17,078 nucleotides of DNA, taken from contig JBMDXQ010000129.1 in the NCBI GenBank assembly GCA_048594975.1, positions 1 to 17,078 of the forward strand, written 5' to 3'. The DNA comes from JBMDXB01 sp048594975 (GTDB lineage: Bacteria > Acidobacteriota > Vicinamibacteria > Vicinamibacterales > 2-12-FULL-66-21). Within the stretch, counting starts at the first letter, position 1. Each line of letters opens with the position of its first letter. Positions 7,771-14,148 of the stretch are shown here, in pieces. Under the pieces are notes generated by a model, which searched no databases, was not told the origin of the DNA, and worked only from the letters and a program-made list of their open reading frames with translations. The position numbers were made by a program, and so were the translations under genes.

Positions 7771-8348
7771 AGCGGCGTCTTCTCGCCGTCCTCGGGTTCG
7801 CGATGCCGCTGGCCTGGTTCTACCCGGCTGATGCCGCGGCGCAGTCCTCCAACCTGTGGGTCACAGCCGGGACCGCGTTTGCAACGGTGCGCGGCGACTG
7901 CCAGACCTGCGAAGAGGACTTTCCGTACCGACACGCTCCGAGCCTGCTCGCCAACGCCGGCCGCCGCGTCAACAGCCAGATGGACGTCGGCGCCGAAGTG
8001 CTCTGGATGCCCGTGGACAGCGCGGTAGGCGAGATCCGCACCACTCACATCAACGCTATCGCGCAGTTCCGGCCATGGGCATCGAAGGGCTTTTTCCTCA
8101 AAGGAGGAGCCGGAATGGCCTTCGTCCGGAATTGGGTGGATGCGATCGGCCCGGAGCCGATCAATCAGAAAGCCCTGTCGGTCGTCATCGGCGCGGGGTG
8201 GGCAGTTCGGCCGAACGAGCGCGTGGGCTGGCAGGTGTTCGGCGCGCAGCACGTGGCGGCGATCGGCGATCTGCAAACTGCTGGAGAAGAAGTGGAGAAC
8301 GTCGTCGGCAACTTCTGGTCGGTGGGTGTCGCGATCGTCATCCGGTAG
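7767..8348 (+). CDS. Small outer-membrane beta-barrel-type protein
   Basis: The GTG start at 7767 overlaps the preceding stop (GTGA), a classic sign of translational coupling with the DUF3943 gene. The 193-residue product has a signal peptide (MKRRLLAVLGFAMPLAWF, cleavage near AAAQ). About eight alternating beta-strands follow, for example 'NLWVTAGTAFATVRGDC', 'MDVGAEVLWMPVD', 'THINAIAQFRPW', 'GFFLKGGAGMAFVRN', 'LSVVIGAGWAVRPN' and 'VGWQVFGAQHVAAIGD', with a terminal strand 'FWSVGVAIVIR'. Two cysteines (DCQTCEED, residues about 50-53) form a CxxC in the first external loop, which is unusual for a porin-like barrel. This fits the OmpA/OmpX-like 'outer membrane beta-barrel' class. The specific role is unknown; partnership with DUF3943 is inferred from the overlap. 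Confidence 0.8.
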   Translation: MKRRLLAVLGFAMPLAWFYPADAAAQSSNLWVTAGTAFATVRGDCQTCEEDFPYRHAPSLLANAGRRVNSQMDVGAEVLWMPVDSAVGEIRTTHINAIAQFRPWASKGFFLKGGAGMAFVRNWVDAIGPEPINQKALSVVIGAGWAVRPNERVGWQVFGAQHVAAIGDLQTAGEEVENVVGNFWSVGVAIVIR

Positions 8349-8401
8349 TGGATTGCATCAACCGATTATCTGCGTCCCTCCCTTGCCTTTCCCGAGGACA
8401 A

Positions 8402-8678
8402 TCAGGCCGGCTCGAGCCGCGACCGAACCAGCGCGACAACATCGCGGATGTCGACGCTCTTCACGCACAGGTTGTCGTTGCACGGCGACAGGCGCTGATA
8501 GTGCGGACCGATGCCAGTGGTACATGTGAACCCCGTCCGTATGGACGATGTCCGAACCCGTTGCCAGCGGACGGTATCGCTCCGGGACTTCGGGCCCGAA
8601 GAAGACGATACGTGAATCTTCGTTAGGTAAACGGTGAGCGACGAGCGCATCTGGCTCGGACGGCGTCCCCGAGCTCGT
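8402..8678 (-). pseudogene. C-terminal relic of a GT9 (heptosyltransferase-type) glycosyltransferase
   Basis: Two minus-strand frames together give the end of a family 9 glycosyltransferase. The first, just after a stop at 8679-8681, reads 'EDSRIVFFGPEVPERYRPLA' and on to DGVH; GT9 enzymes have 'VLFGPETPxxYGPL' there. After one extra base the second frame continues CTTGIGPHYQRLSPCNDNLC, then VKSVDIRDVVALVRSRLEPA and a stop at 8402. It parallels the Cys-rich GT9 end 'CSPC...SPCTDNxCM..I....V'. About 90 of about 350 residues remain, and the first CxxC has become CTTG. A real gene was lost here beside the tRNA. Identification is by pattern memory only. Confidence 0.6.
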
Positions 8679-8736
8679 TCAGACCCTATTCTTGATTTCG
8701 TGTTTCTTGAGTTTGCGCTGCACTGATGAGCTGGTC

Positions 8737-8808
8737 TACCGGTACGGGGATTCGAACCCCGGTCCCGTGGCTGAGAACCACGTGTCCTGACCCCTAGACG
8801 ATACCGGC
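8737..8808 (-). tRNA. tRNA-Glu (anticodon CTC)
   Basis: All arms fold on the minus strand over 72 nt. The 7-bp acceptor pairs GCCGGTA with TACCGGT (one G-U) and has discriminator A. The D arm is GTCT...AGGAC. The anticodon stem is CGTGG/CCACG with loop TTCTCAG, giving anticodon CTC, which reads the GAG codon. The T arm is CGGGG-TTCGAAT-CCCCG. CCA is not encoded. The 5' end lies only 16 nt from the TA target of the IS630 element. No promoter-like sequence fits in that gap, so the native promoter now appears to lie beyond the IS (10129-10157). Confidence 0.96.
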
Positions 8809-8827
8809 ACAGCCCTGCGCGCCCTAA

Positions 8828-8861
8828 GTCCAGTGTTTCGCAATTACGGTGACGTATTCTG
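8828..8861. repeat. IS630 terminal inverted repeat, tRNA-proximal end
   Basis: It starts GTCCAGTG and ends with the block TGACGTATTCTG, which is identical in the other end. It matches the reverse complement of 10072-10105 at 27 of 34 positions. Confidence 0.88.
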
Positions 8862-8866
8862 CGCCG

Positions 8867-10016
8867 TCATGCGGCCGGCCGCACCGCGTCGGCGGTAGCG
8901 GCGAGCCGGGTCAACAGCTGATGCAAATCCGCCCGGGTAAAGGTCCAATCGAACGGCGTCGCGCTCGCTTGATAGCGTGCTTGAAACGCGAGCAGATAGT
9001 GTTCGAGTGCCGCCAAGCTGGCGAACTCGTTCGGCGTCAGGACCTTCCGTTGCACGATCGAGAAGTAGATTTCGATCTGGTTGAGCCAACTCGCGTGCCG
9101 AGGCGTGTGGACCGGGATCAGATTGCGCCAGCGCTGCTGCAGCCGCGCGTCACCGTTCGGGCCGCGATGCGCCGATCCATTGTCGGTCACCCAGAAGATG
9201 CGGCGTGCCGAACGGTATGGTTCCTGGGCCATGACCTGTTCCACCAAACGGTCGAAGGCGGCAATGCCGTTCTGGACCTCGCACCGACCAAAGAGGCGCG
9301 CGTGATGGACGTCCCACGCCGCCAGATAGGTCCAAGCGCCGCGTCGCTCGTATTCGTGCTCGACTCGGAGCGGGCGTCCGGGGGCGACGGGCGTCGACCG
9401 ATGGCAGCGGTGCCGCGCTTGAATGCTGGTCTTCTCGTCTGCGGAGACGACGTAATCGTGCGGGCCCAACGGGCGGTCTTCCCAGCGGCAAGCGTAGAGA
9501 TCGAGGACGGGCCCTGCCCGCTCGGCGAACTGCGGGTCGCGCGGAAAGACCCAGCTGCGATGGCGCCACGGACGAATCGCGTCGGCGTCCAACCAGCGCC
9601 ACAGCGTCGTCCCGCTGATCGTGGCGACCAGGCCGCGGGCCAGCACTTCGCGGTGCAACTCGGTCAGCGACCAGCGCGCCAGCGGCACGCCGGCATCCAT
9701 GGGGCGTTCGCACGCGATCCGCTTCACCTCAACGACGACGTTGGGGGGAAAAGCGGGCTGGACGCCCGCCGCGCGGCTCCTCGTCGAGGCCCGCGAGGCG
9801 GTCTTGGAAGAAGCGATGGCGCCACTTGCTGACGATTTGTCGCGGCATATCCAGCCGGGCGCCGATCTCGTCGTTGCCGAGGCCGGTGGCCGCGAGGAGC
9901 ACGATCTTGGCGCGGATGACATCACGATACGGTGACGTATACGCGCGCGCTCGCGCGTTGAGCACCCGCTGCTCCGCGGCCGTGAGATGGATGACGAAGG
10001 GGCTTCTTCGTGGCAG
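8867..10016 (-). CDS. IS630-family DDE transposase, split by a +1 frameshift
   Basis: The N-terminal helix-turn-helix part is in one frame (about 10016-9750): 'HLTAAEQRVLNARARAY', 'YRDVIRAKIVLLAATGLGND' and 'EIGARLDMPRQIVSKWRHRF'. The catalytic part is in another (about 9750-8867): 'WSLTELHREVLARGLVATIS', 'AIRPWRHRSWVFPRDPQF', the first Asp in 'VVSADEKTSIQ', the second in 'WVTDNGSAHRG', and the Glu in 'SWLNQIEIYFSIVQRK'. The two meet in a T4C6 run where one base must be skipped. No ATG precedes the conserved N-terminus. A CTG at 10014-10016 lies 8 nt after GGGAGG (10025-10030) and gives LPRRSPFVIHLTAAEQ, so an ATG may have mutated to CTG. The next usual start is a GTG at 9965. The copy is either weakly expressed by design or decaying. 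Confidence 0.88.
9743..9752 (-). other. T4C6 frameshift site in the transposase gene
   Basis: On the minus strand TTTTCCCCCC joins the HTH frame (CGC TTT TCC CCC CAA) to the catalytic frame (TTT CCC CCC AAC). Skipping one base, or one base fewer in the run, restores a continuous IS630 transposase (GRPARF then PPNVVVEV). Programmed frameshift, transcript slippage, mutation and sequencing error are all possible. Confidence 0.7.
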
Positions 10017-10071
10017 ATCGTGGCCCTCCCACGCCTCAACAAGGCTATCAGGCCGGCCGCCGATCTGTCAT

Positions 10072-10105
10072 CAGAATACGTCATCGTATTTATGAAAGTC
10101 AGGAC
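10072..10105. repeat. IS630 terminal inverted repeat, promoter-proximal end
   Basis: It is the inverted partner of 8828-8861. Read on the minus strand it starts GTCCTGAC and shares the TGACGTATTCTG block. TA follows directly at 10106-10107. Confidence 0.88.
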
Positions 10106-10128
10106 TAAGTCGACGACAGGAACCACCA

Positions 10129-10157
10129 ATATTAACAACGGCTTCCGGCATCGTCAA
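10129..10157 (-). promoter_or_regulatory. Sigma70-type promoter, probably the original tRNA-Glu promoter
   Basis: On the minus strand the -35 is TTGACG (10152-10157), the spacer is exactly 17 nt, and the -10 is TAATAT (10129-10134). It is an AT-rich patch in otherwise GC-rich DNA. Transcription would start near 10122 and enter the IS after about 15 nt. With the IS removed, the start would be about 30-35 nt from the tRNA 5' end, a usual tRNA leader length. Today it would transcribe the transposase. Confidence 0.65.
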
Positions 10158-10269
10158 GGCAAGGGGCCGGCCCGGACGAGCTGCGCGACACCCGCCGCTC
10201 GGCAGCCGTGACGTTGTCTGTCCTGGCGCGGCCCTTCAGGACCGCCTCCACACTCCGCTATCATTCGAC

Positions 10270-11637
10270 ATGCGGTTTCTCCTTGCGCTGGTCCTGCTTC
10301 TCGCCCTCGCCGCCGGCGGCGCCTACCTCTACGCCGGGCGGATGGCCGGCCCCTCGATCGAGATCGCAAAGCCGGACAAGTTCATCGGGCAGTCCACGCC
10401 GCTCGAGGTCGTCGTGTCGGCGCCGCGCGGCGAGCTGAGCTCGCTGCGCATCAGCGTCGAGCAGGGCGGCAAGAGGATTCCCGTCGGCTCGCTGACGGAC
10501 CTCCCGGGCGAAGCCATCAAGCAGGACGCGGCCGACCGGCTGCGCGTGACGCGCGACGTGGGAAAGAAGAGCCTGGCCGAACTCCAGCAGGGCGACGCGA
10601 GGATCGTCGTCACCGCTTCGCGCCCGGTGCTGTATGGCCTGCGGCAGGCGGAATCCACGGCGACGCGCGACGTGAAGGTCCGGCTCGAGCGCCCGCGCGT
10701 CGCGGTCTTCTCCACGCACCACTTCGTCAACCTCGGCGGTTCCGAAATGGTCGTGTATCGCGCTACGCCCGATGACGTCCAGTCGGGCGTGCTCGTCGGA
10801 GATCTCGAGTACCCCGGTTTCCCGGCCTCCGGCGCGACCGTCCAGGGGGTGAGGATCCCGGACCCGGCCGCGCGCATCGCCTTCTTCGCGTTGCGCTACG
10901 ACCAGGATCTCAAGGCGCCAATCCGCGTGTTCGCGCGCGACGAGGCAGGCAACGTGACGCGGGCGACGTTCGACTACCGCGTGTTTCCGAAACGGTTCAA
11001 GACGAGCAACATCCAGGTGGACGAGAAGCTGCTCGACGAGGTCGTGCCCTCTATCCTGGAGGGGACGGACGAAATCAACCCGGAAGGCTCGAGTGTCGAC
11101 AAGTTCCTCGCGGTCAACAGCGAGCTGCGCCGGAAGAACAACGAGAAGATCGCCTCGTTCGCCTCGCAGACCGCGCCCGAGATGCTGTGGCGCGGCCAGG
11201 TGTTCCATCCCTTCGGCAGCACCGCGGTCGAGTCGGCGTTCGCCGACTATCGCACCTACTTCCACGGCGGGAAGGAGGTCGATCGCCAGGTGCACCTCGG
11301 GTTCGACCTGGCGTCGCTCGCCGGAGCGCCGATCGTCGCCGCCAACCGCGGCAAGGTGCTCTTCGCCGACGAGCTCGGCATCTACGGCAACACGGTGATC
11401 ATCGATCATGGACTGGGGCTGCAGTCGCTTTACGCGCATCTCTCGTCGATCGGCGTGAAGCCGGGCGACATGGTCGAGAAGGAACAGGAGATCGGGCGCA
11501 GCGGCAAGACCGGCATGGCGCTCGGCGACCACCTGCACTTCACGATGCTCGTCAACGGCCAGATGGTGAACCCGGTCGAATGGTGGGACGCGCACTGGAT
11601 CGAGGACAGGATTCTGCGGAAGCTGCGCGGAGGTTAG
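10270..11637 (+). CDS. M23-family zinc metallopeptidase with long extracytoplasmic N-terminal domain
   Basis: The 455-residue protein begins with a membrane anchor or signal segment (RFLLALVLLLALAAGGAYLY). Residues about 25-310 look like beta-rich, Ig-like extracytoplasmic modules that I do not recognise. The C-terminal M23 (LytM/peptidase M23) domain spans about 320-440. Its zinc and catalytic residues are visible: H342 and D346 in HLGFD, H390 in 'GLGLQSLYAHL', and the HxH pair H421/H423 in 'GDHLHFTMLV'. Such enzymes cut peptidoglycan cross-links, or activate amidases when the site is degenerate; here the site is complete. No LysM or coiled coil is seen. No ribosome site precedes the ATG. 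A -10-like TATCAT at 10259-10264 would place the transcript start almost on the ATG, so a leaderless mRNA is possible. It is probably monocistronic. Confidence 0.92.
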   Translation: MRFLLALVLLLALAAGGAYLYAGRMAGPSIEIAKPDKFIGQSTPLEVVVSAPRGELSSLRISVEQGGKRIPVGSLTDLPGEAIKQDAADRLRVTRDVGKKSLAELQQGDARIVVTASRPVLYGLRQAESTATRDVKVRLERPRVAVFSTHHFVNLGGSEMVVYRATPDDVQSGVLVGDLEYPGFPASGATVQGVRIPDPAARIAFFALRYDQDLKAPIRVFARDEAGNVTRATFDYRVFPKRFKTSNIQVDEKLLDEVVPSILEGTDEINPEGSSVDKFLAVNSELRRKNNEKIASFASQTAPEMLWRGQVFHPFGSTAVESAFADYRTYFHGGKEVDRQVHLGFDLASLAGAPIVAANRGKVLFADELGIYGNTVIIDHGLGLQSLYAHLSSIGVKPGDMVEKEQEIGRSGKTGMALGDHLHFTMLVNGQMVNPVEWWDAHWIEDRILRKLRGG

Positions 11638-11644
11638 GGGCAAC

Positions 11645-11700
11645 TGCAGATGCAGGGGGCATGTGCAGAGTGCAGGGTGCCGTGCCGGATGCTGCTGCAC
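11645..11700 (+). repeat. TGCAG-rich intergenic segment with short inverted repeat
   Basis: TGCAG occurs four times in 31 nt (11645, 11651, 11664, 11671). GTGCAG (11670-11675) can pair with CTGCAC (11695-11700). The segment follows the M23 stop directly and may act as a 3' structure, but there is no U-tract. The gap to the next gene (11638-11794) otherwise shows nothing coding. Confidence 0.4.
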
Positions 11701-11794
11701 GGGCTGGAGCAGGTGCTTGATAGACGCGCGCAGCACAGAAGCACCAGGAGCGCACCGTGCCGTGCACCCCATGCGTGATGGGAGAATCGTGCGG

Positions 11795-12562
11795 GTGAAC
11801 AGCTGGCGGACAATGGGCCTGCTTGCCCTGGTGACGGCCGGCGCGTGCGGTGGCGGGGAATCCGGCAGCCGGGTGACACCTCCGCCGGGCGCCAAGGCGG
11901 TCGACGTCTCGTTGGCGGGAACGCTTTCCGGTCGCGTACACTACGAGGGACCCGTTCCGGCAGCCGCGCCGATCGCGATGTCGTCCGATCCGTACTGCGC
12001 CCGCGCCAACCAGTCGGGGACAGCGTCCGAGTCGGTCGTCGCAGAGAATGGCGGCCTCGGCAACGTGTTCGTCAACATCAAGGACGGCCTCGGCACCTAC
12101 TGGGTGGACGTGCCGAGAGAAGCGGTGACGCTCGACCAGCAGGGCTGCCGCTACGCGCCGCACGTCCTCGGTGTCCGCGCCGGCCAGGTGCTGCGCATCA
12201 GCAATAGCGACGCGACCATGCACAACGTGCACGCGCTGGCGCCGGTGAACGGGGACTTCAACTTCAGCCAGCCGATCAAGGGGCAGGCGAACGACAGGAT
12301 CTTCAAGGCGCCGGAAATGATGGTCACCTTCAAGTGCGACGTGCACGCCTGGATGAACGCCTACGTCGGGGTGGTCAATCACCCGTACTTCGCCGTCACC
12401 TCGCCGGACGGCCGGTTCGAGCTGAAGAACGTGCCCGCCGGTACGTACACGATGGAGGCGTGGCACGAGAAGCTGGGCCTGCAGACGAAGAGCGTCACGC
12501 TCGGCGAGAAGGAATCGAAGGCGATCGCGTTCGCGTTCAAGCCCGGCGAGGGCCGACCTTGA
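11795..12562 (+). CDS. Cupredoxin-like (plastocyanin-type) exported lipoprotein
   Basis: From the GTG at 11795 the product has 255 residues. The ribosome site GGGAG (11780-11784) is well spaced for this start; the frame also contains an ATG at 11771 without a ribosome site. The N-terminus is a lipoprotein-type signal (MGLLALVTAGAC, lipid Cys at residue 18, slightly atypical lipobox). The core has a cupredoxin-like metal site: H143/H146 in 'TMHNVHAL', then C181, H184 and M187 in 'FKCDVHAWMNAYV'. The spacing C-x2-H-x2-M suits a type-1 copper ligand set. A carboxypeptidase-regulatory-like segment follows ('SPDGRFELKNVPAGTYTMEAWHEKLG'). It could carry electrons or copper outside the membrane. The stop overlaps the cyoE start, tying it to cytochrome oxidase assembly. 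Confidence 0.85.
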   Translation: MNSWRTMGLLALVTAGACGGGESGSRVTPPPGAKAVDVSLAGTLSGRVHYEGPVPAAAPIAMSSDPYCARANQSGTASESVVAENGGLGNVFVNIKDGLGTYWVDVPREAVTLDQQGCRYAPHVLGVRAGQVLRISNSDATMHNVHALAPVNGDFNFSQPIKGQANDRIFKAPEMMVTFKCDVHAWMNAYVGVVNHPYFAVTSPDGRFELKNVPAGTYTMEAWHEKLGLQTKSVTLGEKESKAIAFAFKPGEGRP

Positions 12563-13452
12563 GATCCACGGCCAATGCGGTTCCCATCGCCGCCCCGCGC
12601 AGCCGCGCCGCCGACTACGCGGCGCTGGCCAAGCCGCGGCTGAACGTGCTCGTCGTCGCCTCCGCGCTCGCCGGGTACGCGATGGCGGGCGGCGACAGCG
12701 GTCACGCCGGGGTCGTGCTCGCCGTCCTCGCCGGCACCGGACTGGTCGCCGGCGGTGCCTCCGCCTTCAACCAGGTGCTCGAGCGCCGGACCGACGCGCT
12801 GATGAAGCGGACCCGGATGCGACCGCTGCCGGACGGGCGTCTCGGCGCCATCGAAGCGACCGGCGTCGCGGCGGCGCTCTCCGCCGCCGGCCTGCTGATC
12901 CTCTCGTTCGGCGCCAACCTGCTGAGCGCCGCCGTGGCCCTGACGACGCTGGTCACCTACGCGGTCGTCTACACCCCGATGAAGCCGCATTCATCCTTTG
13001 CGACCGTCATCGGCGCCATCCCCGGCGCGCTGCCTCCCGTGATCGGCTGGGCCGCGGCGCGCGACGCCCTCTCGCAGGGCGCGTGGGTGCTCTTCGGCAT
13101 CGTGTTCCTGTGGCAGCTTCCGCACTTCCTCGCGATCGCGTGGATCTACCGCGACGATTACGCACGCGCGGGCTTCCCGATGCTGCCGGTGATCGAGCCC
13201 GACGGCCGCAGCACCGGCCGGCAATCGGCCGTCTACGCGGCGGCGCTGCTGCCGCTCAGCCTCGCGCCCACCCTGCTCGGGATGGCCGGGCAGGCGTATT
13301 TCGCCGGGGCGCTGGCGCTGACGCTCGCCTTCCTCGGTCTCGCCCTCCGGTTCGCCACCACGCGCTCCCCCGCCGACGCGCGCCGGCTGTTCTTCGGCTC
13401 GATCGTCTACCTTCCGGTGTTGTGGATCGTCATGATCACGAATCGGGTCTAG
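12559..13452 (+). CDS. cyoE: Protoheme IX farnesyltransferase (heme O synthase)
   Basis: CyoE/CtaB adds a farnesyl group to heme b, making heme O for terminal oxidases, in the inner membrane. The 297-residue product, a normal length, shows the two Asp-rich UbiA motifs. The first is N71-x3-E75-x3-D79 in 'NQVLERRTDALMKRTRMRPL'. The second is around residues 196-205, 'IYRDDYARAG', followed by FPMLPV. About eight or nine hydrophobic helices are spread over the length. The start is a TTG that overlaps the preceding stop (TTGA), with GAGGG (12548-12552) 6 nt before it. The frame is open much further upstream but is only a shadow of the cupredoxin gene there. Coupling to the cupredoxin-like gene upstream and DUF420 downstream suggests an oxidase-biogenesis operon. 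No ctaA or cox gene is present in the window. Confidence 0.95.
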   Translation: MRSTANAVPIAAPRSRAADYAALAKPRLNVLVVASALAGYAMAGGDSGHAGVVLAVLAGTGLVAGGASAFNQVLERRTDALMKRTRMRPLPDGRLGAIEATGVAAALSAAGLLILSFGANLLSAAVALTTLVTYAVVYTPMKPHSSFATVIGAIPGALPPVIGWAAARDALSQGAWVLFGIVFLWQLPHFLAIAWIYRDDYARAGFPMLPVIEPDGRSTGRQSAVYAAALLPLSLAPTLLGMAGQAYFAGALALTLAFLGLALRFATTRSPADARRLFFGSIVYLPVLWIVMITNRV

Positions 13453-13490
13453 GTGGCGAGGGTCCGAGGGTGCCGCATCCCTGAACTCCC

Positions 13491-13910
13491 GTGACCGTCT
13501 CCGATCTTCCGGCCCTCAACGCGGCGCTCAACGCTACATCCAGCGTGCTCCTGGTCATCGGCTATGTGCTGGTGCGCCGGCGCCGACTGCGCGCGCACCG
13601 GGCGGTGATGCTGTCCGCATTCGGCGTCTCCGTGCTGTTCCTCGCCTCGTATCTCGTCTATCACGCCCACGCCGGGTCGCGGCCCTTTCCCGGGCAAGGG
13701 CCGATTCGGGCCGTCTACTTCTTCATCCTGATTACCCACGTCGTCCTGGCGGCACTGATCGTGCCGATGGCGGTGGTCACCCTCTCGCGCGCACTGAACG
13801 AGCGGTTCGATCGCCACGCCGCGCTCGCGGGCTGGACGCTGCCGATCTGGCTGTACGTGTCGGTCACCGGCGTGATCGTGTACGTGATGCTCTACCGGGT
13901 CGCCTGGTGA
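13491..13910 (+). CDS. DUF420 (CtaM/YozB-like) membrane protein
   Basis: The 139-residue protein has four transmembrane segments: about 12-27, 43-60 (RAVMLSAFGVSVLFLASYLV), 75-100 and 113-136. Conserved-looking histidines lie at helix ends (RAHRAVM, YHAHAG, ITHVVL). This is the DUF420 pattern; the homologue CtaM in Firmicutes is needed for functional heme A-containing oxidases. The GTG start lies 38 nt after the cyoE stop, so they are probably cotranscribed. The ribosome site is weak (GAGGG about 20 nt upstream). The gene is intact and of normal length. Confidence 0.88.
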   Translation: MTVSDLPALNAALNATSSVLLVIGYVLVRRRRLRAHRAVMLSAFGVSVLFLASYLVYHAHAGSRPFPGQGPIRAVYFFILITHVVLAALIVPMAVVTLSRALNERFDRHAALAGWTLPIWLYVSVTGVIVYVMLYRVAW

Positions 13911-14085
13911 ACGCCCGGCAGTCTTCTTGCGTCGTCTACCTTCGCCACGCCAGCCACTGAGCGGAAGCGTCTGGAATCCCGGTCTGCCGTGCCTTGTGCC
14001 GGGTTTCCGGCGACGGGAAGCGTCGTCGGTGTGTCAGAAGTGTAAGCGGCGCGACTCCGCTCCGTCACACCGCCTGCTGGAGTGA

Positions 14086-14105
14086 TCAATCGCCAGGACG
14101 ATTGA
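14086..14105 (+). other. Perfect 7-bp hairpin between DUF420 and the GGDEF gene
   Basis: TCAATCG (14086-14092), a 6-nt loop, then CGATTGA (14099-14105). It lies 43 nt before the GGDEF ATG in a 238-nt gap (13911-14148) with no other gene. No T-run follows, so it could be an operator or an mRNA structure as easily as a terminator. Confidence 0.4.
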
Positions 14106-14148
14106 CGATGCGGTCTCCCGGGTCACGCGCGCCCGGGCGGTCTGATCG

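Larger units (their letters stand above)
8827..10105 (-). mobile_element. IS630-family insertion sequence
   Basis: About 1.28 kb are bounded by imperfect inverted repeats, 34 nt long with 27 identities by hand alignment (8828-8861 and 10072-10105). The target dinucleotide TA is present at both ends (8825-8826 and 10106-10107), as expected for IS630. The surrounding CTAAGTC appears at 8824-8830 and 10105-10111. Inside is one minus-strand transposase gene with DDE motifs. The element sits between tRNA-Glu and a strong minus-strand promoter. Confidence 0.9.

Noticed and set aside
7856..8626. Plus-strand open frame of 256 codons
   Set aside because: Out-of-frame reading of the beta-barrel gene running into the GT9 relic. 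Extreme Arg content.
8849..9832. Plus-strand open frame of 327 codons inside the IS
   Set aside because: Antisense of the IS630 transposase, whose DDE motifs are on the minus strand.
10261..11895. Minus-strand open frame of 544 codons, the longest of its neighbourhood
   Set aside because: Antisense of the M23 gene, which has all its zinc ligands on the plus strand. The His/Arg/Asp-rich composition is typical of a shadow frame.
12334..12558. Upstream extension of the cyoE frame
   Set aside because: The sequence is a frame-shifted reading of the cupredoxin gene. CyoE length and the TTGA overlap place the start at 12559.
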